NCBI GenBank assembly: GCA_020726505.1
Contig: JAHLEZ010000009.1
Location: forward strand, 1,240,001 to 1,304,000
Reading direction: 5' to 3'
Origin: Leptodontidium sp. MPI-SDFR-AT-0119
Lineage: Eukaryota; Ascomycota; Leotiomycetes; Helotiales; Leptodontidiaceae
Length of the DNA: 64,000 nucleotides
The first letter of the stretch is position 1, and each line of letters opens with the position of its first letter. A program made the position numbers and the translations under genes. A model generated the notes under the pieces. It made no database searches, was not told where the DNA came from, and saw only the letters and a program-made list of their open reading frames with translations. This document shows, in pieces, positions 1 through 12,060 of this stretch.

Positions 1-864
1 AATACATAAATACTAAATTGCGAAGTTTGTTTACAAGGTAAATTTACAAATAAAATAAATAAAGAATCTAGTAATAAAACCTTTGATTTACTAAAAAAAG
101 TGGCTAGTGATTTATGCGGCCTTATTACCCTTATAATATATGATAAATAGAAATATATTATAACTTTCTTAGACTTTAAAAGCAAGTACTTAGAAATAAA
201 ACTACTTAAAAATAAATATGAAGCATATAACGCTTTTATTAAATATAAATCAAAAAATGAAAATAATAATAATAATAAACGTATAAGTATATTCGCAACT
301 AATAACAGGGGGGAATATATTAATAATAAATTCAAAGAATACTTAATAAACTATAGTATAACTCATTAATTAGTACCTACTTATACAAAAGAACTAAATA
401 GAGTAATAGAACGTATAAATCGTACTATTCTAAATAAAGTTAAGTGTTTATTAAAAATATAACTAATTTACCTAATTATATATAGGGAAAAGTAGCAATA
501 ACAGCTACTTATTTATATAATAGAACTCCTCATTCGGTAATAAATTATAAAACCCCTTATGAATTAAGATATAATAAAATACTAAATATTACCTATATTA
601 AATCATTTGAATCTATATACTTTTATAAAAAATAAAAAGAATTATATAATTAAACTAGAACTAAAAGCTAATAAAGCAATACTAATTGGATTTAATTATC
701 CTTTATATAAAGTCCTAGATATTATAACTAAAAAAGCTCTTTGGGTAAGAGATATTAAAATCGTTAATAATAAATTTATAAATAATCCTAAAATAAATAT
801 ATTTAAAGAAAGTCAAGTAAATATACAAGACCTTATAAATAATAATAATAATAATAATAATAAT
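1..864 (+). pseudogene. Copia-type integrase relic (AT-rich, broken)
   Basis: Conceptual translation across stops shows a Ty1/copia integrase. There is a zinc-binding-like CEVCLQGK stretch near 20-50, a core with FLDFKSKYLEIK near 170, the TNNRGEY motif near 300 (normally DNGxEY), and ELNRVIERINRTI near 390-430. A final open piece at 607-870 matches the GFNYPLYKVLDI segment that follows the integrase core in copia polyproteins. Stops are TAA/TAG where glutamine or tryptophan is expected. The reading frame runs into a poly-Asn tract encoded by an AAT microsatellite, where the next element is inserted. No reverse transcriptase follows, so only the middle of the polyprotein is left. Family assignment is from motif recognition by eye. 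Confidence 0.75.
838..864. repeat. AAT microsatellite, left part
   Basis: A perfect AAT run, in frame as poly-Asn in the copia relic. It abuts the left LTR of the element at 865-8800; the matching run on the other side lies at 8801-8858. Confidence 0.9.
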
Positions 865-1153
865 TGTTGATTGCACTATGTTACCTAGAGCTCCCGCAAT
901 AAGTAACAACTTAGTTAATCGTTTGAGGCTTTAATACACGGTGCAAAAGTCTATGGTTGCATATATATATTTAGTGAAGTCTAAAGAGTTACTCTAAGGT
1001 ATCGATGAGAGCTCTATATAAGAGACTCTTATCGTGGGCTAGTCCTGTATTGGCTAGCGTCGAGTGCTCCTATTCATGTCCTACAGCCCCTGTTTTTGCC
1101 CGTCCTCCGTATTCACGTAATTCGCCGATTACGTAAATATTATTATTTACACA
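865..1153 (-). repeat. 3' LTR of the copia element
   Basis: 289 bp, TG...CA ends, near-identical in length to 8512-8800. The two copies differ at about 20 positions, all transitions, with no transversion or indel that I could find. Confidence 0.9.
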
Positions 1154-2568
1154 CTAGTAACTCTTCTTAAGAGCTTGCCTTTCTCTCCACTTATTCAGTT
1201 AACTTAGCGTTAAACTTATTAGTCTCGATTAGCTCACGTAGTACTAAGCAAGCCTTTAACTTAGTTATAGCGTCGGCTAGGTTGCTAGTTCCATCGATCT
1301 AATCGACTCTATCGATTTCCCTACGTTCGTAGCTTTAGCGAAGGCACATAAGATCGACTATAAGTCTCTTCTCTTGTGTTATTCTTAGCTTGACGATATA
1401 ATCGTATATTAATTTAGAATCCGTGTAAATACGTAACAGAATAGTCATATTAAGTACTACCTTAAATGTCGACTTAATAGCTGATGCTGTGTCGAAGCCG
1501 TTGCTCATAGCGAAGAGCTCTAAGGCTAGTACAGATCGAGTGATTCTCTTGCATTTTGTGCTTGACTAATAGAGTATATTAGCTTTTCCGTCCTTATTAG
1601 TAGTAATAATAACGAAACTAATTTGTGAGCTATAGTCGGCGTTATTGGCGAAGCTTCTGTCTGTAAAGACAGCTATTTATATACTAGCAGTCTTTAATTT
1701 AACGAATCGTAAGCCTCTACCGCTGTTGTCCTTTTGTTATTAGAGTCTCTTATTTAGCTCTTTAATATAGTAATACTAAATATTAGTTATTTATACTGCC
1801 CGTGATAGGTCAAACGCGGCTTCAGGTTACGAAATAGTACTAAGGTAGGCTCCGCGGGCTTATTATGCGACGTATTACTCTCGTAGAGTAGTATTCTTAG
1901 TGACTTTACCCCTAGTACCGGTTATACCTATTACTTTCTCTTGAATAAGTTATAGGGATTTAGTTTATTATACTTAGTTTAAATATATACTACTGTTAGA
2001 GCTAAGAGTAATTATGCCTCTATTAAACTTAAGGGTATAGTCTATTGTAAGCTCCTCACGTAGTTTTGCCTTCTTCCTTGACTTTAGTAACTCCTCTTCT
2101 TCTTTTATTACAAATTCGCTATTAGCTAAGAAAAGTGTGTCGTCAGTTTATAAGCCTACGATATTAAAGCTATTCTCGTTATTAACATATATAAGGTAAG
2201 GGTCGAATGTTAAGTCCTTAGTATTAAGTCTGACTTTATAGTACTTATATTAAGTGTTAAACTAATAGTTTCTTGACTCTAGTACTCTATATAGTGGCTT
2301 TCTAACGTAGAAGAAGCAGCCTTCCTATTAAGGTACGCCTTTTAGTACTCGGACGTAGATTTCTCGGACAAGCTCTATATCTGATTGTGTGTAGGCTTAG
2401 GTTATGTCCCGTAAGTAAAGTTTATACTCCAGGAATATCACTACTAAGTAAAGTAAGATTCTCTAGCTTATGCGTTAAATTATTAGTAATTGAGTTAGTA
2501 TAATTGTCTTTCCTTCGTCGTTATATACTTAAATAATAAGTCTTGACTTCTCATAAGTATTTAATGTA

Positions 2569-4151
2569 CTAAGGCGAGCCGATTTGAAATCCGTCCATTT
2601 TGCCGATTGGCTCAACACGCGAGCTCAGGAACACCAAAATCTAGAACACCAAAGATACTTACTTTATTATAATAATCTCTATTAAATTGAAGTATTAATT
2701 ATGAAACTCGTTTCCACCTTCACATTCTAAAATGAGAGTATTAATAGCTGCTTGCTTAACAACTAATGCCCGAATTCTCTCTTAAGGGAAATTATGCTAC
2801 TCTACTCTCCACGCTCTTTCGGTCTATTCCATGGTATAAGGAGCATTCTAATCTCTTGTAATTGCTATTCGGATTAGTATCCAAACTCCTTTAATTGCGT
2901 TTATATTAGTAGAGTTACCGATATGCTCTAATAAAGGAATGCTTACTTTCTTAAGCTTTCGCTGAGTCTATTTACTTGAGTGTGAAGGAGCACTATCTTA
3001 TTAGAAAAGATACGGAAGTTGATCGCTTTCAAAAGTATTAAGATCGTGACGTTAGACTATAAGCTCTCTCTAGAAAGGAATCAAATAAGGCTCAAGCACT
3101 TCGTAAGTATAACGCAAGTTATCAACTCTTCCACGAGACGGCCCTTTCTTGAATTTATGCGACTCCTAGTAGACTTCCTACGAAGCTCTCTTCTTTAGCC
3201 ATTTCCGCTTTAACGCATCCCACTTCTTTTCCTTCTCTCTTTCTTGTGTATCAAATAACTCGCGGCATTCAGCTTCCTATTCTTTATTATTAATTTAGTC
3301 CATTTGCTTTTAGTTATCTTCCTTTTGCTAATCGGTTTCGGGGTAGTAGATATAATAAGGGCCTTTGCAGTCGTACGTGAAGCATCCCCAAAACATTGCT
3401 TCTAAGTAGTTGTTATACCGCCGTTCAATGTAATTAGGATGATATCGTTCCACATCCCCTTCTAATCGAGAAATCCTTTGTATTCCACGTTTTGCTAAGA
3501 CAATAATTGAAGCCTCGTCTAAGAAGATAACCTTTCGCCACTCTTTAATTCCCCAATCTTTCCGTGAGAGAGCAATCTCATATTGTTGGCGTCTTTGAAG
3601 CTCCGTAAGACTAAGTTTCTTTGTCGATTTCAATCTGCGGAGGCCACGAGCTCTTAATTTCTTCTTAATCGTACTGCGGTAGAAATCAAAAAGGCCCTCT
3701 TCCGTCGTAACAATATGCCACAGCTTCTTTCGCTGTTTCTTATTCAACGTATAAGCTTCCAAGAGGTTCGTAATCTCTTCGTCAGAGATCTTTGGCTTTG
3801 CTCCGCTACCGGCTTTCTGTCGTATTTCTTCTACTTGTTATTGAATCGTTAGAGGAGGAAGGCCTTGCTCGTCGTATCGAATAAGCACTTCAGCGGAAGC
3901 ATTCTTGATATCTGTCGCAGTTGACTTAGCTAAACCAACTTTCCGAGCAGCTTCAGCTTGGTAAACGTATTACAAGTAAGTCAAAAAGACAGCTTTATCA
4001 ATGTCAGTCGCGTGTTTCCCCATTGTGCTGATTTAAAAGAAAGACATTAAAAATTGTGACGCGGGGCAGAAATTTTGGTGGGGGATGCTTACAAATTTGC
4101 TCGGCTACTGCACAAATCAAAATGGACGGTTTTCAAATCGGCTCGCCTTCG
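2569..4151 (-). mobile_element. Tc1/mariner-superfamily DNA transposon nested in the copia element
   Basis: Terminal inverted repeats of about 34 bp: the left end starts CTAAGGCGAGCCGATTTG and the right end, read on the other strand, starts CGAAGGCGAGCCGATTTG; both continue to ...CGTCCATTTTG with few mismatches. A TA dinucleotide flanks each end (2567-2568 and 4152-4153), the target duplication of the superfamily. The element is 1583 bp, a usual length for a one-gene Tc1-like transposon. It interrupts the reverse-transcriptase region of the surrounding copia element, so it arrived later. Confidence 0.9.
2700..4023 (-). pseudogene. Tc1/mariner-type DDE transposase pseudogene
   Basis: The frame starts at an ATG at 4023 with an HTH-like N-terminus (EAARKVGLAKSTATDIKNAS). 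The longest open part is 3328-3762 and carries the first catalytic Asp in VIFLDEAS. It is followed by RLEGDVERYHPNY and AMFWGCFTYDCKGPYY, typical of fungal Tc1-like transposases of the DDE_3 type. Further on, DSAPSH (second catalytic Asp) is visible after several stops. Multiple TAG/TAA codons and frame breaks show it is inactive. No intron was needed to read it. Confidence 0.85.
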
Positions 4152-7100
4152 TACTTACGTCCTTAACTTCGTCGACAAAACGTGAGTTGAATATTTTCGT
4201 ACTAATAGGGATATCGTAGTAGTCTACGAACTTAAAGGTCTAGTTATTAATTAGTCCGTCGATCTCCTTTTATCGCGAATACTTATAATTTGGCTCTCTA
4301 TTGACGTGTATAGTGGCATCGTGCCGTACGGCACGTGGTCTGCCCCTGCGTCGTCGAACAAGTGCAGGAGTCGCGTCTAGTAGTATAATATCGTCAGTTA
4401 GCTCTAGCTATAGTTCCTGGCGATTCTCTTGTGTTAATTCGGCGTTATTTTGTAGTTCCTACTACTCCCCGTGTATTGATTTTACGTCGTTTTACTCTTG
4501 TGTCTCTTATAAGAATAGTCGCACGGATATTAAGCGTAGAGTTACGGCCTTATTATTAACCTATATAATGTAGTCCTTTCCTTAGGTTACTAATAATATA
4601 TATAGGCCTATTTACTCGCCGCTCTTCTTTCTAGGTCTCTCTCTATACGTTATTACTAAAGACTAAAGTAGTAGATCCTTGACAGTCGCTATACTTAGTC
4701 TGTTATAGGTGTATAGTGCTTTGTTGACTTATAATTGCGCGTTAAGCTTCTGAGCCTCGACTATAGCTTTCTTATATACGGCGGCTCTCTCTAATATAGT
4801 CTTTAATAAAGTATCGTTTGTTGTTATACAGGGGAAGGCGCCGAAGACGAGTAATGTCGGTACTAAGCCGTCCGGTCTTACTATATCGTTGATTGCCTTA
4901 AGGGCTGTTTATAGTACGCTCTCTTTTAATAGGCCTAGTGATTCTGATTTAATTATGTCGTAAATACACTTTAAGATAGTATAATAGCGCTCCACTTGAC
5001 TAATAGAATAGTGGGCTTCTATAAGTACAGGTTTTATCGTAATTCCTAGGGAAGTGGCGTATTAGTTAAATTCGCTACTAATAAATTAAAGTCCTTAGTC
5101 GTGTAAAAGTATATCTAGTGGTCCTAAGTACGTGTCAATCTAGTATTCCTTGATCTTCTCCTATACGTACTCTATTGTCGTATTCTTAAGCCATCGTCCG
5201 GCCTAGAAACGTGTCGATTAGTTTACTATATGAACTATATTAGTACCGTCGATTGCAGCGATATTAATAGAAACACAGTAATTAAAGTCGGCATCGTCTC
5301 TTAAGGTAAAGCGGAATCGGCTAAATGATTTGCCGTACTTTTAGTATTCTTTATAATACTTAGTTATATACTTTAACGCATCTATATTAATATTATAGCC
5401 TACTCTATTAAGGAGCTTTTAAAGGCGTTCTACTAACGGATAGCCGAAACGCTTGTGAAGGCGGCGTATTTCTAGTTTTATAAGGTAATATTTGTTCTAT
5501 TTAATTAATTTTATAAGGAAAGTGTAAAGTGATTTGTCTTAGAGAAGCCAGGGGTGTCTAAATCGTCGGATAATTAGTACTTCTCTTTGTTCGTCTTCTT
5601 TACGAAGTGTATTTGTTAGGTTATTAAAGTAGAGCTTGTTTCTATTTATATCGACAAGGGAAAGTAAGAATAAAGTCCCTATATAAAAGACGTGAAATCA
5701 GAGCTTTCCTACTAATGTATCGATGTTAATAAAGCCGATAGAGGTAGTGTCGCTAATGCCGAATTTGACGCTAATCGTTATAGATTCATTGATTTCTGTA
5801 GAGTACAGCTTATTATAAGCTAAGTACTAGTTGTAGCCTACTATTAATCTGCGAGCTGCGCTTGTATCGATCAGGATACTATAGAAATCACGTGAATTAT
5901 ATTGTGTTTGTGTTAATTCCGTAAGTAGTTCTAGTATCTTTTACTTTCTTAGCCTAGTATATAATAAGGCCTAATTTGTAAGCTTTGTAGTTATAATCTC
6001 GGCCTCTTCCTGTGTAATCTCTCCGTAGAATAGTACTTCTAGTGAGTCTCTACTTAAGTCATATAACGTGGATATATCGCTACTACTAAAGATAGCATTA
6101 TTAGCGAAGAATTAATTGTAATACTCCTCTTGTGTTCCTTTATAATCGACGATAAACTATTAAAATCTCTTCTTAAAGGGTTTACTAAATTTGCTGTTAA
6201 ATCTAAAGTTATTTCAGCGCTTTTATACTTCTTTTGCGGCGTCTTATTCGTGTTACAGATATTCCGTCGACTAATAGCCCAGCTTCTTATATATAATATA
6301 GTATTTCTTAGGTCTCTTATTGTATTTACTATAGCTTAATTTACTGTGGTTCTTATCCTTTGGTCAGTGATAATACTCGCGGTCTATAAAGAAGGTTTCG
6401 GTCGTACTCACGGAGTTATAAACATATTTATACGTCTAAATAAAGCTCTTAAGTAAATTAACTAGCTCTATAAGCGTTATAAGTAGTACGGAATAAGTGT
6501 TTTGGCATTTAGGTAAGTCTTGGCATACTTATATAAGCTTATTATATATAAAGTTCTCGCTCTAAAGGTCGTATATAAGACTATAGCGTATATACGTAAG
6601 GTCGTTTAGTATTTGCGTAAAGTATTCTATAAGGCTCTTCTCTAGAGTCTTCTACTTGTATACCTTGAAGTTAACTAGGTTCTATTTAGTCAAGTTCGCA
6701 CGTTTAAAGCTCACATCTTTAAAGTAGTAAGAAATAGCTTTTAATATATACGTAAATGTCTCCTTAAAGTGTATTAGGGTGTTATAGTAATACGTCTATG
6801 CGTCTCCTCGTAGTATTATTAGAAAGGCCTTCGTATAGTCGTCTCTGCCTATGTCGGCTCTTATATAATAATTATAGAAGATGTTGAGCTTAATATTAAA
6901 TATGTCCTTAGTGCTAGTATATTTGTCTTTTGTACAATATATTTTCTCTAGTTATACTAGCTTTTGTTTAAGCCCTCCGTATCCTTATATAAGTAGTAAT
7001 GACAGTAACTTATTATAGTACTCGTTAGTTTACTATTATTGTTATATATTAGGGTACTACTAAGTCTTTTATTGACTTAGTTCCCGCTACTCCTTATATA

Positions 7101-8511
7101 GTGGTTCTACGTCGCTCTACTATTATTGTCGGGGGAACAGCTCCTCTTAGTAAGTACGTGTGTTTAAATACTCCGGCTAGTTAATACAGGGCAAGGGGCG
7201 TTAATTCTTTGGAAGTGTTATATTCTATTGTTCTAGTACTAGATTTAGAAGTCGCGACTTATATATCTCTTGATATAGAAGTCGCGGACTTAGTGTCTCT
7301 TAATATTAAGGTCGAGCTTAAGTCGTTATATCCTTACGTACTAGTAAAGAGCTATAATGAACCTTTAATAGTTACGTCAGCTAATTATTATTGTTCTCCG
7401 GTGACTTTTGAGCGGTTCTTTAGTTAGACGATATATAATCGGCTTTCTTTATCTTCTTAGACGGAGATTGAAGTATACTAACTTAAAAGGAAGAAGGTCT
7501 TCTTATATAGCTACTATCTTATTGTCTTCTTATACTAGTAAGTTTTCTTTAGTTTAATATTCTTATAAGGCTTGTGCTGGCGGTTATGTTGTACTAACGT
7601 TAACTCCTCTTGATCTTAATACTTTAACTATCTTATTAAGTTTGCCCTTACGTATAACGCTCTATGATTATAAGCTCCATTCGATAAAGTCGTCTAAAAA
7701 CTCTATTCGCAAGTCTTTGTTATCGTATTATCCGTCGAAATATCTCTAGATACGGTCGTCAAAGTCGGAGTAGTCGCGCTCGGTTAGTATAAGTAGTAAA
7801 TATCTATCTCCTTTCTTTTTCTTAAGTAGCTCGTAAAAATCTTTGACTTAGGAACCTTCTCTTAACTATAGTTAGTAGAACATATTATAGCTAAGTGATT
7901 TGTTATTCTCTAAAAGTAGTTCGCTAGGGGGTCTGTCGTATTCTAATAGAAGTCGGTCGGGTAGTTCGCTAAATAGTAGTACGTCCTCAAAGTTATTTAA
8001 ATTGTGGCGTGATCAAGCCATACTTAAGTAAGTCTACTTAGCGTTAAGTAATTATAGTTTAATGTATCGTAGTTATATAGGGGTAGAGGTCTTTTGAAGT
8101 GTTTATAGTAAGGTGGGGGCGGGATGTCGAATGTTAAATGTCGAATTTGATGTCGAAAGTTAGTGTTTTTACGTAATCGTCGCGCGCGTTAGTCTCTTTA
8201 TACGATTATAAGTGTAAGGAGTAGTTTAGTGAGTTGTTTTTGCCAGTTTTTGTTATTTAGTTTGATTCCGAAGGTCCTATTAATACGGTACTATCCCAGT
8301 GCCCGCGTGAAATAGTAAAAAATCGTTAGCTAAACCTAGGGTCGGTTTGCCTTTACGAATTCAGTTAATATAGTATCTCCCGATTCCTGCGTAAGGCTGT
8401 CGTAGTAGTAGGTTCAAAGTACTACCCTCGTAGTGTTTTCAATAACTCTCTCCTTTTGTTGTCTTTGGCTAGACAGCGCGATTCGAGTACTTTAATCTGC
8501 AAGCTAATCAG

Positions 8512-8799
8512 TGTTAATTACACTATGTTACTTAGAGCTCCCGCAATAAGTAACAACTTAGTCAATTGTTTGAGGCTTTAATATACAGTACAAAAGTCTA
8601 TGGTTATATGTATGTATTTAGTGAAGTCTAAAGAGCTACTCTAAGGTATCGATGAGAGCTCTATATAAGAGACTCTCATCGTGGGCTAGTCCCGTATTGG
8701 CTAGCGTCGAGTGCTCCTATTCATGTCCTGTAGCCCCTGTTTTTGCCCGTCCTCCGTATTTACGTAATTCGCCGATTACGTGAATATCATTATTCACAC

Positions 8800-8800
<1 letters not shown>
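8512..8800 (-). repeat. 5' LTR of the copia element
   Basis: Partner of 865-1153. It starts TGTTAATTACAC and ends TTCACACA. The minus-strand sequence after the LTR (CTGATTAGCTTGCAG, at 8497-8511) is where the primer binding site should be; I cannot assign a tRNA to it. Confidence 0.9.

Positions 8801-8858
<58 letters not shown>
8801..8858. repeat. AAT microsatellite, right part
   Basis: About 19 perfect AAT units directly after the 3' edge of the LTR retrotransposon; the continuation of the run at 838-864. Confidence 0.9.
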
Positions 8859-8861
<3 letters not shown>

Positions 8862-8879
8862 CTTTCCTATAATATTTAG

Positions 8880-9556
8880 TTTTAGTTTTCACTACTGCGT
8901 TTTGGGGAGATGGGGAGAGGTGCGCTCTTGGTATTTTGGAGCGAGACTTTGAGTCCAAGAAACATGGATACACCGCGGACTCCTAGCTCCAAGTACTTGA
9001 CAACCGATTGCTCAATTTCTATTACAACGAGTTCCTTTTCATACAAGACAACGCCCCTATCTATGCTGCCATTAGGGTGAGGCAATGGATGATTAATAAC
9101 GGCATAAACACTATGGATTAGCCCCCCTACGTCCCTAACATGAACTCGATTGTAATAATCACTAACATGCTGAGGTACAATAGAATAGCTAAAGAGGCAT
9201 TAAATAATAGTTAGTGATATTAATTAATATAAAAGCTAATTACTAAGAAAGGAAGATTACCTCTTCCCTTCTCTGCTTATATGATAAGGAATAAGTGGTG
9301 CAAGCTAAGTAACGCTAATGCACGTGCTATTACACCGATTGAGCATGCGGAACTTAAAAAACAAGTCCAGCGTATGTTCCCCGAGGTCATTAATGTAAAG
9401 GGGAACTCTGAGGAGGACCGCTATGAGCTAAAAGAGGCACTGAAGACTGCCTGGCTTACTATACCTGATGAATTTTATGATGCCTTGGTAAAGAGTATGC
9501 CAGCCAGGCTCCAAGCCTGTATTGATGTTAATGGCTGGCACACCAAATATTAGGAG
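8880..9556 (+). pseudogene. C-terminal fragment of a Tc1/mariner DDE transposase
   Basis: The plus-strand frame shows FLFIQDNAPIYAAIRVRQW (second catalytic Asp region), then NNGINTMD, a TAG where tryptophan is expected, PPYVPNMNS (degenerate third catalytic region), and after a disordered stretch the family C-terminus RLQACIDVNGWHTKY ending in TAG at 9551-9553. The N-terminal half is missing, and the middle (about 9190-9380) does not read as transposase and may be rearranged. It is a separate copy from the transposon at 2569-4151 and belongs to a different subfamily. Confidence 0.7.
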
Positions 9557-10005
9557 GGCTAGGGAGGAAATTTTTAATAGGATATGTATGGATAGTATAA
9601 ATATTAAATTTAGCGCTAATATAAGTTGAATAGCTTCATTTTGCTTTTTTTGTATTGGTGAATATAAATTGGATTTCTGGGTGATTTCTCGCTTAAAATC
9701 AGGAGTGCACAGACTTAAAGTCTAGTACTGTGTATCCAATACGAGAACAGCACGTTGCATGTCAATTAGCCGTCGGGCGCCTGCTCCGGGTTGAGTTGAT
9801 CAGCGGGTGCAGAGCTGTTAAAGCAGCGGCACTTCTAGATCGATCATCCTTGCCAAGAACCAAGCTGTTACAACTCAGAATCGATATCAAGAGCCACAGA
9901 TACTAAACACCTTCTGGTAATGCCGGTATGTCCAAAGATCCTTTGAAATAGCAACCAATACCAACCACTACTTCTAACATCTCGCCTACTACCACCATCG
10001 ACGCA
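9557..10005. other. Intergenic, likely promoter region of the next gene
   Basis: No open frame or repeat recognised. Composition becomes ordinary (less AT-rich) from about 9720. The stretch directly upstream of 10006 is rich in CCA/CAA, as often seen in fungal 5' leaders. Confidence 0.5.
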
Positions 10006-11116
10006 ATGGCGAAGGGTGACGCTTTCTCAAGAATTACTTTCCAATTCATTCGAGACCTACCTTTGTTTATTAACGAGAAGCCATATTCTGTCGTTAGGAC
10101 TCGGGAGTTGCCAGACGACGAGTCAACGAACATTATCCATGACGAATGCGATGTCACTGATATGCTTGAAGACATCCGTGGGCGAGAGGGAGACTTTACC
10201 TTAGACAAGAATTCCGTCTGCTGGCTAAACTACCCATCCCAGATCGACATCACGACGGAGGAAGATATGATGATACCGTACGCAAAGGAAGTCAACAGTC
10301 TCATACGTAAGATCTTTAATACGGAACATGTCATTTGCTATGATCTCCGGGTAAGTAAGCTAATCGGTGATATGAGTACAGTACATGATGGCTGAATAAA
10401 AGAAAGTGGCGACGAAATGCAACTTTTACAGATGAAGAGGCGTTCTCAAACAGTCGTGCCGTTCCCTCTCCTCCAGTTCGAACAGTACATATTGGTCAGT
10501 CGCATAGTTTTTGTTGATGCAAGATGTCAGTTACTAAAATGCCTAGACCATACTCCTGAGGGTGGCTGGAACCGAATTCGAAGACATTTATCTCCTGATG
10601 AGATTCAGAAGTTCTGTTCCGGAAATTACAGAGCTCGTATCGTTAAGTAAGCCATCTGAGTCCATGAAGGTTTATGTTTTCCCACTTATTCGTATCTAGC
10701 GTGTGGAGACCATTGTTTCGGCCAATTGAAGAAAATCCTATTGCATTTTGTGATCCTACCACTGTCGAGCGCAAAGACATGCTTGCAGTTGATCGAGTAA
10801 CGCCTATCTCACTCATCGAGATATTCCAACTCAAATTTAATCCAGCCCAAAAATGGTATTGGTTAAGCAACCAAAAACCAGATGAGGTATCCGTCTTCAT
10901 ACAATTCGACTCACATCCACCAAGCAGTGGACTCAATTGTTAGTATTCCTGCTCAAATTGACAAAATAATTCTTAATCACTAGAGTCATGTTTATATATT
11001 AATTAACTGCCTACCTAGTCATTCCACATGTAACATTTTCCGACCCAAATACTCCAGCAGGAGCAAAACCCCGCGAGAGTATTGAAACTCGATCTATTGT
11101 TTTCACAAAGCTTTAA
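10006..11116 (+). CDS. CmcJ/NvfI-type (asaB, 'GA4 desaturase family') oxidoreductase, 5 exons
   Basis: Predicted exons are 10006-10350, 10407-10494, 10547-10646, 10700-10938 and 11019-11116. They join to 870 nt, 289 residues plus TAA, with no stop. All introns are GT...AG: 56, 52, 53 and 80 bp, with donors such as GTAAGT and branch-like CTGAA/ACTAA/TTAAC. The product shows the family landmarks in order: FQFIRDLPLFINEKPYS near the N-terminus, DIRGREGDFTLDK, VHIDHTPEGGWNRIRRHL, NVWRPLFRPIEENP, AFCDPTTV, KWYWLSNQKPDE, FIQFDSHPP, and the C-terminal PRESIETRSIVF. The family includes hydroxylase/desaturase-like enzymes of fungal secondary metabolism, related to the cephamycin CmcJ fold; the substrate here is unknown. 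Start is the ATG preceding the conserved N-terminus. No other biosynthetic gene lies nearby. Confidence 0.88.
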
Positions 11117-12060
11117 CGGACCGTCTTATCCTTGATTAAAGCAGTGATCCACACTTTGTTAAGCTTTAGGTATCATCATTGTGCAGACTGTGGGATTTTG
11201 ATGTGTTTGCGTCCGCCTGGGGCATCAGCTCCGCTGAGCCTGATGGCGCTCATTGAAGGCTGGTATAGGTTAAATTTTCATTTAGTATATGTTACAAATA
11301 TTACGTACAGCATTCAGACAAACTTAAGCGTGGATCGAACGTGATCAAAACGTATTGCACAAGCGTAGAAAGTGCGACACTGGCGTCCAGTAGCGTCTTC
11401 CCCGCCCTTGTGCCCGTCGCTGTTTTACGATAACAAGCAGACTGTTTCTCCCGGTTCTGCATGAGACTGCTGCACGAAGGAATGGTCAACATGGAAGCAA
11501 CCTACCCTCCTCGTAAGTTGCACCACTAAGGATCCAAGGTTAGTGCTGTTCGGACCAGTCTGAACACCGCGATAGCAGTGCCATCTCCAACGGAAACGTT
11601 CGATTTTCGATTGGACCTTGGCGTTCAAGACTTTCCTTGATTGGATTTATGTTGGATCATTCACGCATATGGTGGAGCCAGGCTACCATGCTAGTCTCCC
11701 AACCACCAAGTCTCGTCCACCATACAACGTGCTTCCGTTTATCTTGCTCCCTTACTGGTTATCTTTAATCGCTCACTGCTTATCAGTATTGTATTTTGAG
11801 CCTCATGATAGTAATTTCGATTTGCACTTGTCCTACATACCCCTCACTGGTATTAGCCAGTCAACAATTGCCGACCAAGTGCACACGGCTTGGCAGCCTG
11901 AAGAAGTGGCAGCTATATATCGTAGCCAAAATTCCTAGTTCCATTCTCCTAATATTCAGTCCCTCATATTTCTTACCGACTACTTAGCCTACTTGTCTCA
12001 AACTATCATAGAATACATCTCAAACGTACCTCAAGAAGCTACAAGCCATACCAACCGAGA
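11117..12060. other. Unassigned stretch between genes
   Basis: Open frames up to 106 codons occur (for example 11618-11938, plus), but none shows a recognised domain, and their splice context and composition do not single one out. The sequence is of ordinary composition and not obviously repetitive. It may hold the downstream region of the oxidoreductase gene and decayed coding sequence. Confidence 0.4.

Larger units (their letters stand above)
1154..8511 (-). pseudogene. Copia gag-pol pseudogene (interrupted at 2569-4151)
   Basis: Minus-strand translation gives recognisable but broken copia domains. RNase H at about 1720-1160 includes TDSKLIYDYIVKLRITQEK and IDGTSNLADAITK. Integrase at about 5130-4650 includes LLHD.GL.FISSEFN, HHSIGQVERY and LVPTLLVFGAFP. 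Stops are almost all TAG/TAA at positions where the family has Q or W. No open frame longer than about 140 codons remains outside the nested insert. The other small open frames here, on either strand, look like chance. Confidence 0.75.
865..8800 (-). mobile_element. RIP-damaged Ty1/copia LTR retrotransposon, minus strand, with nested Tc1-like insert
   Basis: Two 289-bp direct repeats (865-1153 and 8512-8800) begin TGTT and end ACACA and bound the element. ATAAT on both outer sides is the candidate 5-bp target duplication, but it lies within AAT repeats and so is weak evidence. Reading the minus strand, gag-like sequence is near 8.0-7.0 kb, integrase near 5.1-4.7 kb (VEAHHSIGQVERY-like), reverse transcriptase on both sides of the Tc1-like insert, and RNase H at about 1720-1160 (SSTKCKRITRSVLALEL). 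Many in-frame TAA/TAG codons break every domain. A purine tract (AAGAAGAG on the minus strand) sits next to the left LTR, as expected for the 3' end of a minus-strand element. Confidence 0.85.

Noticed and set aside
8743..8952. Poly-asparagine protein
   Set aside because: The frame is only the AAT microsatellite plus LTR end, without coding context.
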